DNA from: a virus
Direction: 5' to 3' (one strand)
DNA: 52,577 nucleotides
IMG/VR virus record: IMGVR_UViG_3300033148_003991
Coordinates: 1 to 52,577 of that record
Numbering within the stretch: position 1 is the stretch's first letter; each line of letters begins with the position of its first letter. A model generated the notes under the pieces. That model ran no database searches. It was not told the origin of the DNA and saw only the letters and a program-made list of their open reading frames with translations. Of this stretch, positions 13,556 through 22,017 are shown piece by piece. The translations under genes and the position numbers were made by a program.

Positions 13556-13774
13556 CTATTTGATCGCCGTCAGCACCACGCCCGCCACGGACGCGGTTGC
13601 CACGACGAGAGTTATCATCAGATACAAGAACCGCTTATCCGCACTCCGAGAGTCCTCCAGGGCCTGTAAACGGCCGGCTATGCTCTCTCGCGGGTCAGCC
13701 CCGTTGCCGAATAATACCTTGTAAATGTTGTTTACCTTGACTTGAATGTCAAGTAAGACGTCGTGGTCACTCAT
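13556..13774 (-). CDS. XhlA-like membrane protein, 72 aa
   Basis: It starts MSDHDVLLDIQVKVNNIYKV and carries an amphipathic helix that could form a coiled coil, then a charged stretch (EDSRSADKRF) and a single C-terminal membrane segment (YLMITLVVATASVAGVVLT). Haemolysin XhlA-type proteins have exactly this layout and assist holins. It directly follows the large ejection protein gene and starts the lysis cassette. Confidence 0.68.
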   Translation of the reverse strand: MSDHDVLLDIQVKVNNIYKVLFGNGADPRESIAGRLQALEDSRSADKRFLYLMITLVVATASVAGVVLTAIK

Positions 13775-13776
13775 AT

Positions 13777-16700
13777 CTACTCCACTGGCTTGAGTCTCGT
13801 TGGTCTGACCGGCTTGGACCTCTTGAATCGTGGCTTGTGTGTCGCTGTGCGATACCAACCCTCGAAGAGCCGCACGGGGAACTCCGGGATGCCAAAGACT
13901 GTAAATGCCACGGTTCGTGCGGGCTTGGCTGAGCGGGCAAGAGATCGCTTCCACTTCAGATCGCCCTTGCGGTCGAGTCGCGTGTCTCGCTGGTATCGCT
14001 CGCTGTTGACAAGCTGGTTGATGGCCAGGGTGAGCTTGCCGAGGAAACGCCCTAGATTCCGGTAGGATTGCTCGACGGGGTCGGTCTTTTCCCAAGCTTG
14101 GTCGCCCTTGGCCATGTCCACGGCTACTTCAATGGTATTCGCCGCAAGGTCGGCGCCGTAGAACATCCGGGCGATATTGCCGACAAACTCCACGGCGTAA
14201 TCGAGAAGGTCCCTGTCCTCTTCTTTCCTGCGCAGTCGGAAGCCACGCATGATGAACGCGAAGATTTCGTTGATGGCACTCATTGCGAGGGCGTTCATTA
14301 TTATGACGTTCGCCCATGTGGCGAAGACCTTGCCCTTACTAGCCTTGCCGTTCTTGAACCGCCAGTTCGCCCGGCGGACTATGTTCCAGTTCTGATTCGT
14401 CTGGGAACTGTACAAGGTCCTGAGTGCAGCCGACCAATCGGTGTGGGCGCGTCGTGCAAGTCCGGATTGATGGACCGGGTCCCAGACGGGCTGGGTCTTG
14501 GAGATAATGTGTTCTGCCCGTTCGCGCGTATAATCCAACAACGCTTGACCCGACAACCCCTTATCTTGCCCTTCGAGCTTGACCGCCCGCCAGATACCCA
14601 CAATGGCCGCTTGGTCGCCCTTGTGTAGCGGCCACATGGTCTTCTCTAAGATGCCCGAAGTTTTCCCGGTGACAAAGCGCTCGAGAGAGTGCGTGTCCAC
14701 TGTCGGGCCGACAAGCCCGACTCGTGACCCCCGGAAGCGCATCCGCAGCCACGATGACTCCCACTCAATCTCCCGGATAATCTCAGGATCCCAAGGATTC
14801 CCGACAGCGCCTTTACGAAGATACTTCACGTCTATCTCGGCCTGGGCCAACCAAAAACTAGGCACTTGCTTGAATGATGTCTTGATGTTCAGGCCCAGAT
14901 TCTTGACGTATTGCTTGCGGCGAAGCCAGTTCATTATCTTCCGGTATTCACCAACGTCACTCCGCCCGAGAGCTTCGACATCGTCCAGCCACGTCATTAA
15001 GTACTGAGTCTCGGTCTGCTTCTTCCCCTGGACAAGAGCCTGTGAAAGGGTCGGGTGCCCCAAGAGCGCCCGCATCTGACGAATGCGCAGAGAGAGAGCC
15101 GCATACGAGGAGACCTTGTTCACATGCGCGTAGTACGCATCGAAGAATCCCCGCATGAGTAACGGCTGAAGTCCGCCAACCCTGTCCTTGAAAATGCCCA
15201 TGTCTTTCAAGGCCATCTTCGTGACGTACTGAATACCCGACGGTTGTTCCTTCTCGAAATACAACGTATTGCGCACGCGCATCCAGTAATTCTTCCGCGT
15301 GGCAACCTCGGTCCCGTGCTCCTGAAGCCACGCGGGGTTCAGGTGAATGTCTCGCAAAGCGCCGTTGATGTACTTGAACCCCGCCATCGCAATGGCTTTC
15401 CCGTCGGCTTCGATGGTGTCCTCGAACGCTCGTATATCTGCGTGAGTCATCGTGACAGGTAACGCCCCGGGATGGCGGTCGAAGGTAATAGGTACGCCTC
15501 GGATAATCAGCCGGCGGTTGTCAGGGTCTTGGAGCGAAGCATACAGAAACATCTGTTCGTCGCGGGTTATCCGAAGAACCTTCAGCCGTTTACCACCTGA
15601 GTAAGCTTCCGGCAGCGGAATACCGATAAGCTCCTCCTGCCACTTCTTGAGCACATCGGGATGCCCGTCGAGCACACCACCTTTGATGGCAGCCTGAAGC
15701 GCGTCCTCGCCCTCGCGCATGATCTCCAGTTTCTTGCCCCGGTAAGCCTTTTCAATCTCTTGTTGGGCAAGATAGATGGGATTATCCTCTGTCGTCCCCA
15801 ATCGGATAGCTACCGTGTCGGGCTTGTCGTTCTCAGTCACCAGACCCTTAACGCGCCCAGGCTTTGGCTTCTCCAACTTCTCGCTGTATCGTGCCTCCGG
15901 CGGGCCGATCTCGTCGGCAGCTTGTTGAGCAGCCTTGTCGAGATCACGATATGCCTTGCGAAGGAGAACGGTGTTCTTGATCCTGCTCTGCGCAGTTATC
16001 TCCCGAATCACGGCCGCAACGGCCTTGATGCTTTCGGGCGGGAGCTTCCGCAAGGGGACCTGCTGGTATCGCTCTAACCTCTTGGTGGCCTTCTCCATCA
16101 ACAGCGTTACAATCGGATCGTCCCTGGCCAACTCGGCCCACTTGATCGTTTCCTTAAGACGCCGCAGAGTCCTCTCGGAAGGCTCCTTCTCAGTAAAGCT
16201 ATCCATCAGGCGGTCGATCTTCTTCTGGTGTTCCGGGCGAAGCTGGGCTTTCTTGAGTGCCTTCTTGGCCTTCTTGAAATCGCCCCACGCCTCCTCGTGT
16301 CTCTGAAGATGGGTCAGCCGGAGGATAGACTTGCTCACAACGCGTATCTCCGCTGGAGTACGAGCCTTCGCGATGACCTTCATAATCCTGGCCTGGAGCT
16401 TTTCGTTCAACACGCTCTTCGCCTGTTTCACGAGGTCCGCGTGCGTTTTGGCAAGGTCCTTCTGTCCCGCGCGGTAGGCTTGTCTCCCAGCCTTCGCCAT
16501 GGCCTTGAGGGTGTATCGAAGTAACTGGGCAGGTGTTTCTGCCACGGGCTCGCCTTGCGGCCATTTCTTCTGGGCTCGGAGTCGGGCCTTGAGCGCCTTG
16601 GCCTCGGCAGAACGTTCCGCCTTGAGCGTTCGGGCCTGCTTTCGCTTGGCCTTCGCGGCGGCTCGTTCTTGTACTGTGAGCTTCTTCTCCGCAGGCTCCG

Positions 16701-18852
16701 CCTTCGCCTCTACGGGAGGGGCGGCTAACTTCTTGGGTTTGGCGAGTAATTGTTTCTCTACAGCATTTGCCAGTCGCTCATACTGGGCCGCCATCTTTGG
16801 TTCCCAGCCCTCTTCGGTTCGGTGCCACGCGGCGGCATCTCGCGCATAACGCGCAGTCTCGCTGGGATTGCGAGTTGTCGCCTTTGCCAAGGCTTCCTTT
16901 AGTGATTGCTCGCCCAGCGCATAGGCGTTGGCGTTACGCATTGCGGCATCGTTGCTGGAGGTCGGCCGCTTGACAATGGTAGGCTTCTCTCCCGCCTTCG
17001 CTTCTCGCTTCTGCTGTACGAGGGGCTTCGCGGGGGCCACGGCCGTATCTTGTTCCCAATACTGCTCATAATCGCTATACGGAGCAGCAGCAGTCCCGGA
17101 CGTTTCGGGCTGTCCTAGCTGTCGCCTGTGTCGGCGCATTATGTCAACCCACTGGCCTTTAGTCACATCCGCTGGCCTGTGACCCGCCGCCTCAAACTCC
17201 TCAAGTGTCATCTCATGCGGCTGCTTACCCTTCGCTTCCTTCGCCCGTATCTTCTCCTTCAGCCGGCGGGCCTCGGAGGGCTTTTTGGGCGCGGCTTTCG
17301 CGGCCACCTTCTCTTTGATTGTCGTGGGGGGGGCAGCGGGCGCCTCTTGTGTGAGGACCTCTGGGGCTTGTGTGAGGAGTTCAGCCTCTTGTGTGCGCAG
17401 TTCTGGGCTAACTGGGGGGGTTGCAGCAGCAGGTGCAGGCTCTACGGAGGGGGGGGTGGGGGGGGGTGTTATCAGAGGCGCCTTGGGGGCACCCGGTTGG
17501 CCTCGACGAGCAAGGGCCGTGCCAGGCGTTGCCGGCGGTGCTGCCGTAGGAGGCGGCGGAGTCACAGGTCCGCGCGGAGGAGTGCCCGGCGCAGGATACA
17601 CGGGGCTCTTGCCACTCAGGAAGTCATACGCCTCTTGAACAGCCTGGGTCGCCCTGGCATCTGCTTCAGCACCACCAGTATCGGGGTGGTACTGCATGAT
17701 CTTCGCCCGAAAGGCACGTCTAACCTCTGCACGTGTAGCACCTGGTGTAAGGCCCAACTCCTGCAATGCAGTTTCCCGCATCTCCGGTATCTTCGCCCGA
17801 AGCTCAGCCGCAGACCTCGCGTTCCGAACGTAACCGCGAACTTTCTGGCCCAAGATACGAAGCCCACGCAGCGCAGGAGGTATCATCGCGGCTATGACAA
17901 TATCTTCGAGTTCGGCACCGCTAAGAGCGGCGATTCCCGCAAGTGTAGCCGACTGTGCGCCAAGTTTTCCGGCTTTACCGGCCAGCGAGGTCGCTTTGAG
18001 GCTACCAATCGCGTTCAGGGTCAGGGACATGACAGCGCCCTGACCTGGTAGACCCTCGAAGTTCAGCATCTCCCAAGCAAGCATGTCAGCCAAGCGAGGG
18101 TTGGCCTTGGCGAAGCTGGGACCGATGAGTTTCTTGGTCAGGGCCAAATGGGCCACAAACCCCGCGACACCCGCAGCAACATCGACGCCCTTTTCGGCTA
18201 ACGTTGTGGGAGGAGGAACACCGAACTCCAAGGGATCAGCACCGAGCAGGTTCCCTGCGATACCAAGTTGTCGAGCTTTTTGGCCGATTGCGCGGCCCAT
18301 TTCACGAGTCAACACTATATCCGGTTCGGCGGGCACAAGTCCCTTATCAGGAAACCCAGGAAACAATTTCAGGGCCCGCTCTAGATCTTGTGCTTCCTCT
18401 GGCGTAGGCTCAGGCTCATCTCCAAAACCCAGCCACGCATCAGGGAACGCCTTTAGAAGCGCCCACGCCTCCGCCCATCGTCCCCGCTCTCTCGCAGCGT
18501 TCAGTTCCTCACTTATTCGCTGAAAGCGCGGGTCCGTGAATACCTCGCCCATCCTGCCAACCGTCTCGCCAACAAACGTCGCCGGGCGCAATGATTCGGC
18601 GGGACTCAGAAGCATTTCATTCAGCAACTGCTTCCCCGCACGCTCCGGCAGGCCCATCTGTGTTTGCTGGACTGTGTCGGAGGGCGTCAAAAGATCGCGC
18701 AATCGCTCTTGTGCGCTCGTTACGGGCTCGGAGACATTCATAATGTCATCGACGAGGCTCGGTTGCGTGGTGGGCTTGCGGGCGGACATAATGTCCCCCG
18801 CTAATGACTTCGGGCGAGTAGCAGCAATAATGTCATCAAAAAGACTAGGCAT
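13777..18852 (-). CDS. Giant virion/ejection protein with a DnaJ-type J domain, 1691 aa
   Basis: The longest gene here. The first 40 residues repeat a Ser-Leu-x-x-Asp-Ile motif three times (SLFDDII, SLAGDIM, SLVDDIM). Residues 360-413 are a J domain: LGLTPGATRAEVRRAF, then the invariant HPD in YHPDTGG (H389-D391) and a final AVQEAYDFL helix. A Pro/Thr-rich linker (about 415-520) and long Lys/Ala-rich helices (about 530-960) follow. The C-terminal ~600 residues look globular, with hydrophobic stretches around the VIIMNALAMSAINEIFAF segment. Position between tail and lysis genes, size and helices fit a T7 gp16-type internal ejection protein, but no lysozyme domain was seen. Two G runs (17449-17456, 17458-17466) lie in the linker. 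Confidence 0.75.
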   Translation of the reverse strand: MPSLFDDIIAATRPKSLAGDIMSARKPTTQPSLVDDIMNVSEPVTSAQERLRDLLTPSDTVQQTQMGLPERAGKQLLNEMLLSPAESLRPATFVGETVGRMGEVFTDPRFQRISEELNAARERGRWAEAWALLKAFPDAWLGFGDEPEPTPEEAQDLERALKLFPGFPDKGLVPAEPDIVLTREMGRAIGQKARQLGIAGNLLGADPLEFGVPPPTTLAEKGVDVAAGVAGFVAHLALTKKLIGPSFAKANPRLADMLAWEMLNFEGLPGQGAVMSLTLNAIGSLKATSLAGKAGKLGAQSATLAGIAALSGAELEDIVIAAMIPPALRGLRILGQKVRGYVRNARSAAELRAKIPEMRETALQELGLTPGATRAEVRRAFRAKIMQYHPDTGGAEADARATQAVQEAYDFLSGKSPVYPAPGTPPRGPVTPPPPTAAPPATPGTALARRGQPGAPKAPLITPPPTPPSVEPAPAAATPPVSPELRTQEAELLTQAPEVLTQEAPAAPPTTIKEKVAAKAAPKKPSEARRLKEKIRAKEAKGKQPHEMTLEEFEAAGHRPADVTKGQWVDIMRRHRRQLGQPETSGTAAAPYSDYEQYWEQDTAVAPAKPLVQQKREAKAGEKPTIVKRPTSSNDAAMRNANAYALGEQSLKEALAKATTRNPSETARYARDAAAWHRTEEGWEPKMAAQYERLANAVEKQLLAKPKKLAAPPVEAKAEPAEKKLTVQERAAAKAKRKQARTLKAERSAEAKALKARLRAQKKWPQGEPVAETPAQLLRYTLKAMAKAGRQAYRAGQKDLAKTHADLVKQAKSVLNEKLQARIMKVIAKARTPAEIRVVSKSILRLTHLQRHEEAWGDFKKAKKALKKAQLRPEHQKKIDRLMDSFTEKEPSERTLRRLKETIKWAELARDDPIVTLLMEKATKRLERYQQVPLRKLPPESIKAVAAVIREITAQSRIKNTVLLRKAYRDLDKAAQQAADEIGPPEARYSEKLEKPKPGRVKGLVTENDKPDTVAIRLGTTEDNPIYLAQQEIEKAYRGKKLEIMREGEDALQAAIKGGVLDGHPDVLKKWQEELIGIPLPEAYSGGKRLKVLRITRDEQMFLYASLQDPDNRRLIIRGVPITFDRHPGALPVTMTHADIRAFEDTIEADGKAIAMAGFKYINGALRDIHLNPAWLQEHGTEVATRKNYWMRVRNTLYFEKEQPSGIQYVTKMALKDMGIFKDRVGGLQPLLMRGFFDAYYAHVNKVSSYAALSLRIRQMRALLGHPTLSQALVQGKKQTETQYLMTWLDDVEALGRSDVGEYRKIMNWLRRKQYVKNLGLNIKTSFKQVPSFWLAQAEIDVKYLRKGAVGNPWDPEIIREIEWESSWLRMRFRGSRVGLVGPTVDTHSLERFVTGKTSGILEKTMWPLHKGDQAAIVGIWRAVKLEGQDKGLSGQALLDYTRERAEHIISKTQPVWDPVHQSGLARRAHTDWSAALRTLYSSQTNQNWNIVRRANWRFKNGKASKGKVFATWANVIIMNALAMSAINEIFAFIMRGFRLRRKEEDRDLLDYAVEFVGNIARMFYGADLAANTIEVAVDMAKGDQAWEKTDPVEQSYRNLGRFLGKLTLAINQLVNSERYQRDTRLDRKGDLKWKRSLARSAKPARTVAFTVFGIPEFPVRLFEGWYRTATHKPRFKRSKPVRPTRLKPVE

Positions 18853-20372
18853 TATTGCTGCTCTTCAAGCGGGCCGAACTTCTTTTCAAGAGCCTCGCGG
18901 AGACGCCAGGCTGTTGCCGGGTCAGCGCCCTGCTTAAACTGCCGCGCATAGGCAATTGCCTCTGCCAACGTCGGCTTGGATATGAGTTCGGCAATCAGAT
19001 CATCGACAGAGATTGATTCTCCCACTGGTTGCGAAGTTGGCTGCACGGGCTGGGTTGTCCCCGTACTGGGTTGTGTAGTGGCCTGCGTGGTTGGGCTTGT
19101 GGGCTTCTTGGCCATCTTTGGCCTTGCCTTCTTGTGAGCACGCAACGCCCGCTCGTATTCTCTGACAAGGAGACTCGGGTTGTCCTGGATTTTCTTGACG
19201 TCCAGGTCGAGTTCTGTGGCAAGTTCGGCAATGTCTGCCCGCGTACGCTGATGCCGGGTCTCGTTCATCTCCCGCTTGCGCTCCTCAGCGTTTATCTGGC
19301 TGAGGATTCCAGAAGTGTCACGCTCTTGCTCCGTGTACTCGCTAAGTTCCCGCTTGAGCTTGGCGAGAGTTGCCTCGATGTCATTGTAATTGTCCTCAGC
19401 AGCCCGGCTGGCCTTCTTGAGTACCCCCGCCTTCTTAACCCGGCCTTCAAGGCGCTTGCCTTCCGCCGTCCAATCGGCAAGTCCCTGCACGTACGCCTCT
19501 TTGCGGTCTTGCTCCTCGTCCTCCTCAGCCTTTAGTCGTGCCGTTTCGGCCTTCTCCGCCGCCGCCGCGGTCTTTTCGGCGCGCTTTGCCACGATGTCTT
19601 CCTGCCGCTCGCGGACACGCGTGGCTTCCTTCTCCCGAGCTTCGCGTACCCGGGTCTCTTCCTTCCGCGTGGCCTCAGCCCTCTTCTGCTCAGCTTCCGC
19701 TTGCTTGTCCTGTCGCTCCTGTTGATATCGAGCCTCTTCCCGCTCGATAGCCTCTTGTTCCTTGGCCGCCTGCTGAGCCATCTTCTGGGCCATCGAGGGG
19801 GCGCCTGTTGCGTAGTCCTCCAGGAGCTTCATAATGATGGGCCAGGCGTCCATCGGATACAGCGCGCCCTTCTGCACCGCCTGCTGAAGCGTTCGGATTC
19901 GGCCCCGGGCAAACCCCTGCGGGTCCGTCTCGTCGTTTATCCCCCAGTCATTGTCCAATATCAGCGGGCCGAGCCGCATGATCTTCTGCCGGGCCAGCCT
20001 GTTCTGCTGTTTGCGGTTCTCTCGCTTGAGAGCCACGTCCATCCGCTGACGGTCCATCTGACGCTGACGCCACCGGGCCTCTTCTTGCGCAGCTTCCATC
20101 TGCGGGTCGGGGCGGGCCTCCGGCGCCCGACTCCGCTCCTGTGCCCGAGCAGCCCAAGCCCCCGGCCCCCATTTTGCCCTTTGCTCCGGAGTTGCGTAGA
20201 CCGTCCTCTGAGGAGGAAGAGCGGCTATCGTCTGTTCGGTGCGTTGCTGTGCCGCCTGCTCGATCGGTGCGAGAACTGTCGAGCTACCAAGACCCTGGCT
20301 AATGAGCTTCTGGTGGGCGACCGCAATGCTGATCTGGCTGCGTTTGCGTATCTCGCGCTCTCGGTGTGCCAT
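18852..20372 (-). CDS. Putative internal virion protein, long coiled coil, 506 aa
   Basis: Dominated by charged Ala/Glu/Arg/Lys helix (about residues 80-130 and 195-400), strongly predicted coiled coil. A Thr/Pro/Gln-rich linker lies at about 425-450 and a small C-terminal domain follows (about 455-506). It ends in a TAATG overlap with the giant J-domain gene. In podoviruses, genes between the tail and lysis genes with this composition encode core or ejection proteins; that role is inferred from position and shape. Confidence 0.65.
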   Translation of the reverse strand: MAHREREIRKRSQISIAVAHQKLISQGLGSSTVLAPIEQAAQQRTEQTIAALPPQRTVYATPEQRAKWGPGAWAARAQERSRAPEARPDPQMEAAQEEARWRQRQMDRQRMDVALKRENRKQQNRLARQKIMRLGPLILDNDWGINDETDPQGFARGRIRTLQQAVQKGALYPMDAWPIIMKLLEDYATGAPSMAQKMAQQAAKEQEAIEREEARYQQERQDKQAEAEQKRAEATRKEETRVREAREKEATRVRERQEDIVAKRAEKTAAAAEKAETARLKAEEDEEQDRKEAYVQGLADWTAEGKRLEGRVKKAGVLKKASRAAEDNYNDIEATLAKLKRELSEYTEQERDTSGILSQINAEERKREMNETRHQRTRADIAELATELDLDVKKIQDNPSLLVREYERALRAHKKARPKMAKKPTSPTTQATTQPSTGTTQPVQPTSQPVGESISVDDLIAELISKPTLAEAIAYARQFKQGADPATAWRLREALEKKFGPLEEQQ

Positions 20373-20373
20373 A

Positions 20374-20985
20374 TCATCTCCCCAACATCTGCTGAATCTG
20401 GGCTTGGGCGTACTGGGCTATCTGGTCAGGCGACAGCCAGGGATACCTTCGAGTGAACTCCTGTATCAGTGAGAAAAAGGTGTCCTGAGCACTCTGGCCC
20501 CCCGGAAGTCTTACATCCGCTCCCGGAGCCGGCTGAAGAGGCTTGCCAGCTTGAGGGTCGCCGTAGGCCCCTGTGAAGGCTTGCTGGGGCATTCCGTGCG
20601 CCCCCATCCTTTCCCTTGGCAAACCACGTTGAATCGTCTGTGGGGGCGTTCCGTAGGCCCTCTGGGCCTCTAGATTGCCGCCAAGCATTAGCGGCTGCTC
20701 CAAAGGTCCAAACAGGGCCTCGTCGCCCATGTCCTGCGTCTTCACGGGTGCCCCGTAAACTCCACTACGCTGTTGGGCGAGCTTTTTTCCTGCCCGAATG
20801 GCCCACGGATTATAGCCCTGGGTACGTTGTGTACGTTGTGTACGCCGACTGCCGTAAACGCCTCTAGCCCTAGCAGGTTGCGCACGCGCAGCGCGCGGCC
20901 GGGGCTTGTTAATCCCGTACAGGTAGCGCCGCTTGAAGCGGCTGGCCGCCCTTCCAACGGCACGCGGTCCAAAAAAGTTTGCCAT
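20374..20985 (-). CDS. Putative minor virion protein, 203 aa, basic N-terminus
   Basis: It begins MANFFGPRAVGRAASRFKRR and is rich in Arg, Ala, Pro, Gly and Gln with little predicted structure. A GTACGTTGT-type DNA repeat gives RTQ three times near residue 49. The C-terminal 35 residues (FFSLIQEFTRRYPWLSPDQI) form a helical tail. Its start codon overlaps the -35 of the opposing promoter at 20979. Probably an ejection- or core-associated protein. Confidence 0.6.
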   Translation of the reverse strand: MANFFGPRAVGRAASRFKRRYLYGINKPRPRAARAQPARARGVYGSRRTQRTQRTQGYNPWAIRAGKKLAQQRSGVYGAPVKTQDMGDEALFGPLEQPLMLGGNLEAQRAYGTPPQTIQRGLPRERMGAHGMPQQAFTGAYGDPQAGKPLQPAPGADVRLPGGQSAQDTFFSLIQEFTRRYPWLSPDQIAQYAQAQIQQMLGR

Positions 20986-21007
20986 ATCTGAAAACCTCCG
21001 CTATAAT
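20979..21007 (+). promoter_or_regulatory. Sigma70-type promoter of the rightward three-gene cassette
   Basis: TTGCCA (20979-20984), 17-base spacer, perfect TATAAT (21002-21007). It lies 20 bases before the first gene, over the start codon of the opposing late gene. Confidence 0.75.
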
Positions 21008-21027
21008 ACGTGTAAGGAGCAATACAG

Positions 21028-21291
21028 ATGCAGATTGAGTTTGCAACATGCGAACGGAATAAGGCGCTGGACTGGATACGTCAGGTTTATCCCAGCGCTA
21101 CCATCGAGGACGCGCCCGAAAGCGCTGGCCCGCTTTTGGACTTTATCGAGCAGGACCGCATTCGCATTCAGGACCCGATGATGTACGGTCACCGCATCAA
21201 TGTCGTGCCTGGCCGCAAGTGGGTCGAAACCGTCGCCGGCCGGAAGGCAGTGCTTGCTGCGGTTCGGGTACTACGCGATTCGTTGCCGTGA
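21028..21291 (+). CDS. Hypothetical protein, 87 aa
   Basis: First of three rightward genes, preceded by AAGGAG eight bases upstream. The sequence MQIEFATCERNKALDWIRQ and a VETVAGRKAVLAAVRVLR tail suggest a small alpha/beta protein. No family recognised. Opposite orientation and its own promoter suggest a moron-like insertion among the late genes. Confidence 0.75.
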   Translation: MQIEFATCERNKALDWIRQVYPSATIEDAPESAGPLLDFIEQDRIRIQDPMMYGHRINVVPGRKWVETVAGRKAVLAAVRVLRDSLP

Positions 21292-21304
21292 AGGAGCAAT
21301 ACGA

Positions 21305-21721
21305 ATGAACAAGAAGCCCGTTTGGGGCGAAGAAGTACGTGAAGGCGACGATGCCCTCTCTACGCTTTGCGGTCTTGATGCTGAAATGGTCGCCCTCAAG
21401 GCCGAGAACGCCAAGCTAGCCGATATTGTCAAGGACCGCGACGAGGCAATCCACTACCTCCAGGACGCGCTTGAACACCGCGCGGCCGAGAACGCCAAGC
21501 TGCGTGCTCGCTTCTGTGAGGCGCATCTTGAGGAGTGCCCTTCATCGCCTGTCTGTCCTTGTTGTGAAGCGGCACGCGAACAAGACATGCGGCTGGCCAG
21601 AGAGGCCGAGAACGCCAAGCTGACGGCCGAACTAGACGATATCAAAACGGCAATCGAGGCCCAGGATGAGAACTTTGCTTTTGTCTGGAAAGACGCCACC
21701 GGTAAGGATTGGGAACCGTGA
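21305..21721 (+). CDS. Coiled-coil protein with AENAKL repeats, 138 aa
   Basis: AAGGAG precedes MNKKPVWGEEV. The motif AENAKL occurs three times in long heptad-type helices (about residues 31, 60 and 100), with a Cys-rich turn (FCEAHLEECPSSPVCPCCEAA) between helices that could bind zinc. Predicted elongated dimer. Stop overlaps the next start (GTGA). Confidence 0.75.
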   Translation: MNKKPVWGEEVREGDDALSTLCGLDAEMVALKAENAKLADIVKDRDEAIHYLQDALEHRAAENAKLRARFCEAHLEECPSSPVCPCCEAAREQDMRLAREAENAKLTAELDDIKTAIEAQDENFAFVWKDATGKDWEP

Positions 21722-22017
21722 AACGCCTCTGGCCGCTGATCCTCGTCACCATCCTGATCGCCCTGCCGGTCACATGCTATTTCCATGACGATCTCTTCGG
21801 GCCAGACTCGCAGTTTCGTGTTGGCGATGCCGTCAAAGTAATCGCTGAAGACCGCGTTGGCATCGTCCAAAAGGTCAAAATGATCCCTGTCGCCTGGAAA
21901 TCAAGAGAGACGGTCCCGACCTATCTCGTCTGGTGGGTGAACGGCAGCAAGGTCGAGATGGGGGGCAAGTGGTGTTCGGACGAAGAGCTTGCCGCCGTAC
22001 CTCATCCCTTCCATTAG
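21718..22017 (+). CDS. Signal-anchored hypothetical protein, 99 aa
   Basis: GTG start in a GTGA overlap, with TAAGGA suitably placed. Residues 2-19 (KRLWPLILVTILIALPVT) form an uncleaved-type membrane anchor or signal sequence. The rest has FRVGDAVKVIAEDRVGIV, an SH3-like beta pattern, so the domain would face the periplasm. Its TAG stop overlaps the stop of the convergent fibre gene. Confidence 0.72.
   Translation: MKRLWPLILVTILIALPVTCYFHDDLFGPDSQFRVGDAVKVIAEDRVGIVQKVKMIPVAWKSRETVPTYLVWWVNGSKVEMGGKWCSDEELAAVPHPFH

Noticed and set aside
17128-18051. A 307-codon rightward frame inside the giant protein gene
   Set aside because: Antisense shadow of strongly coding sequence; composition is Arg/Cys/Gly-rich and featureless.
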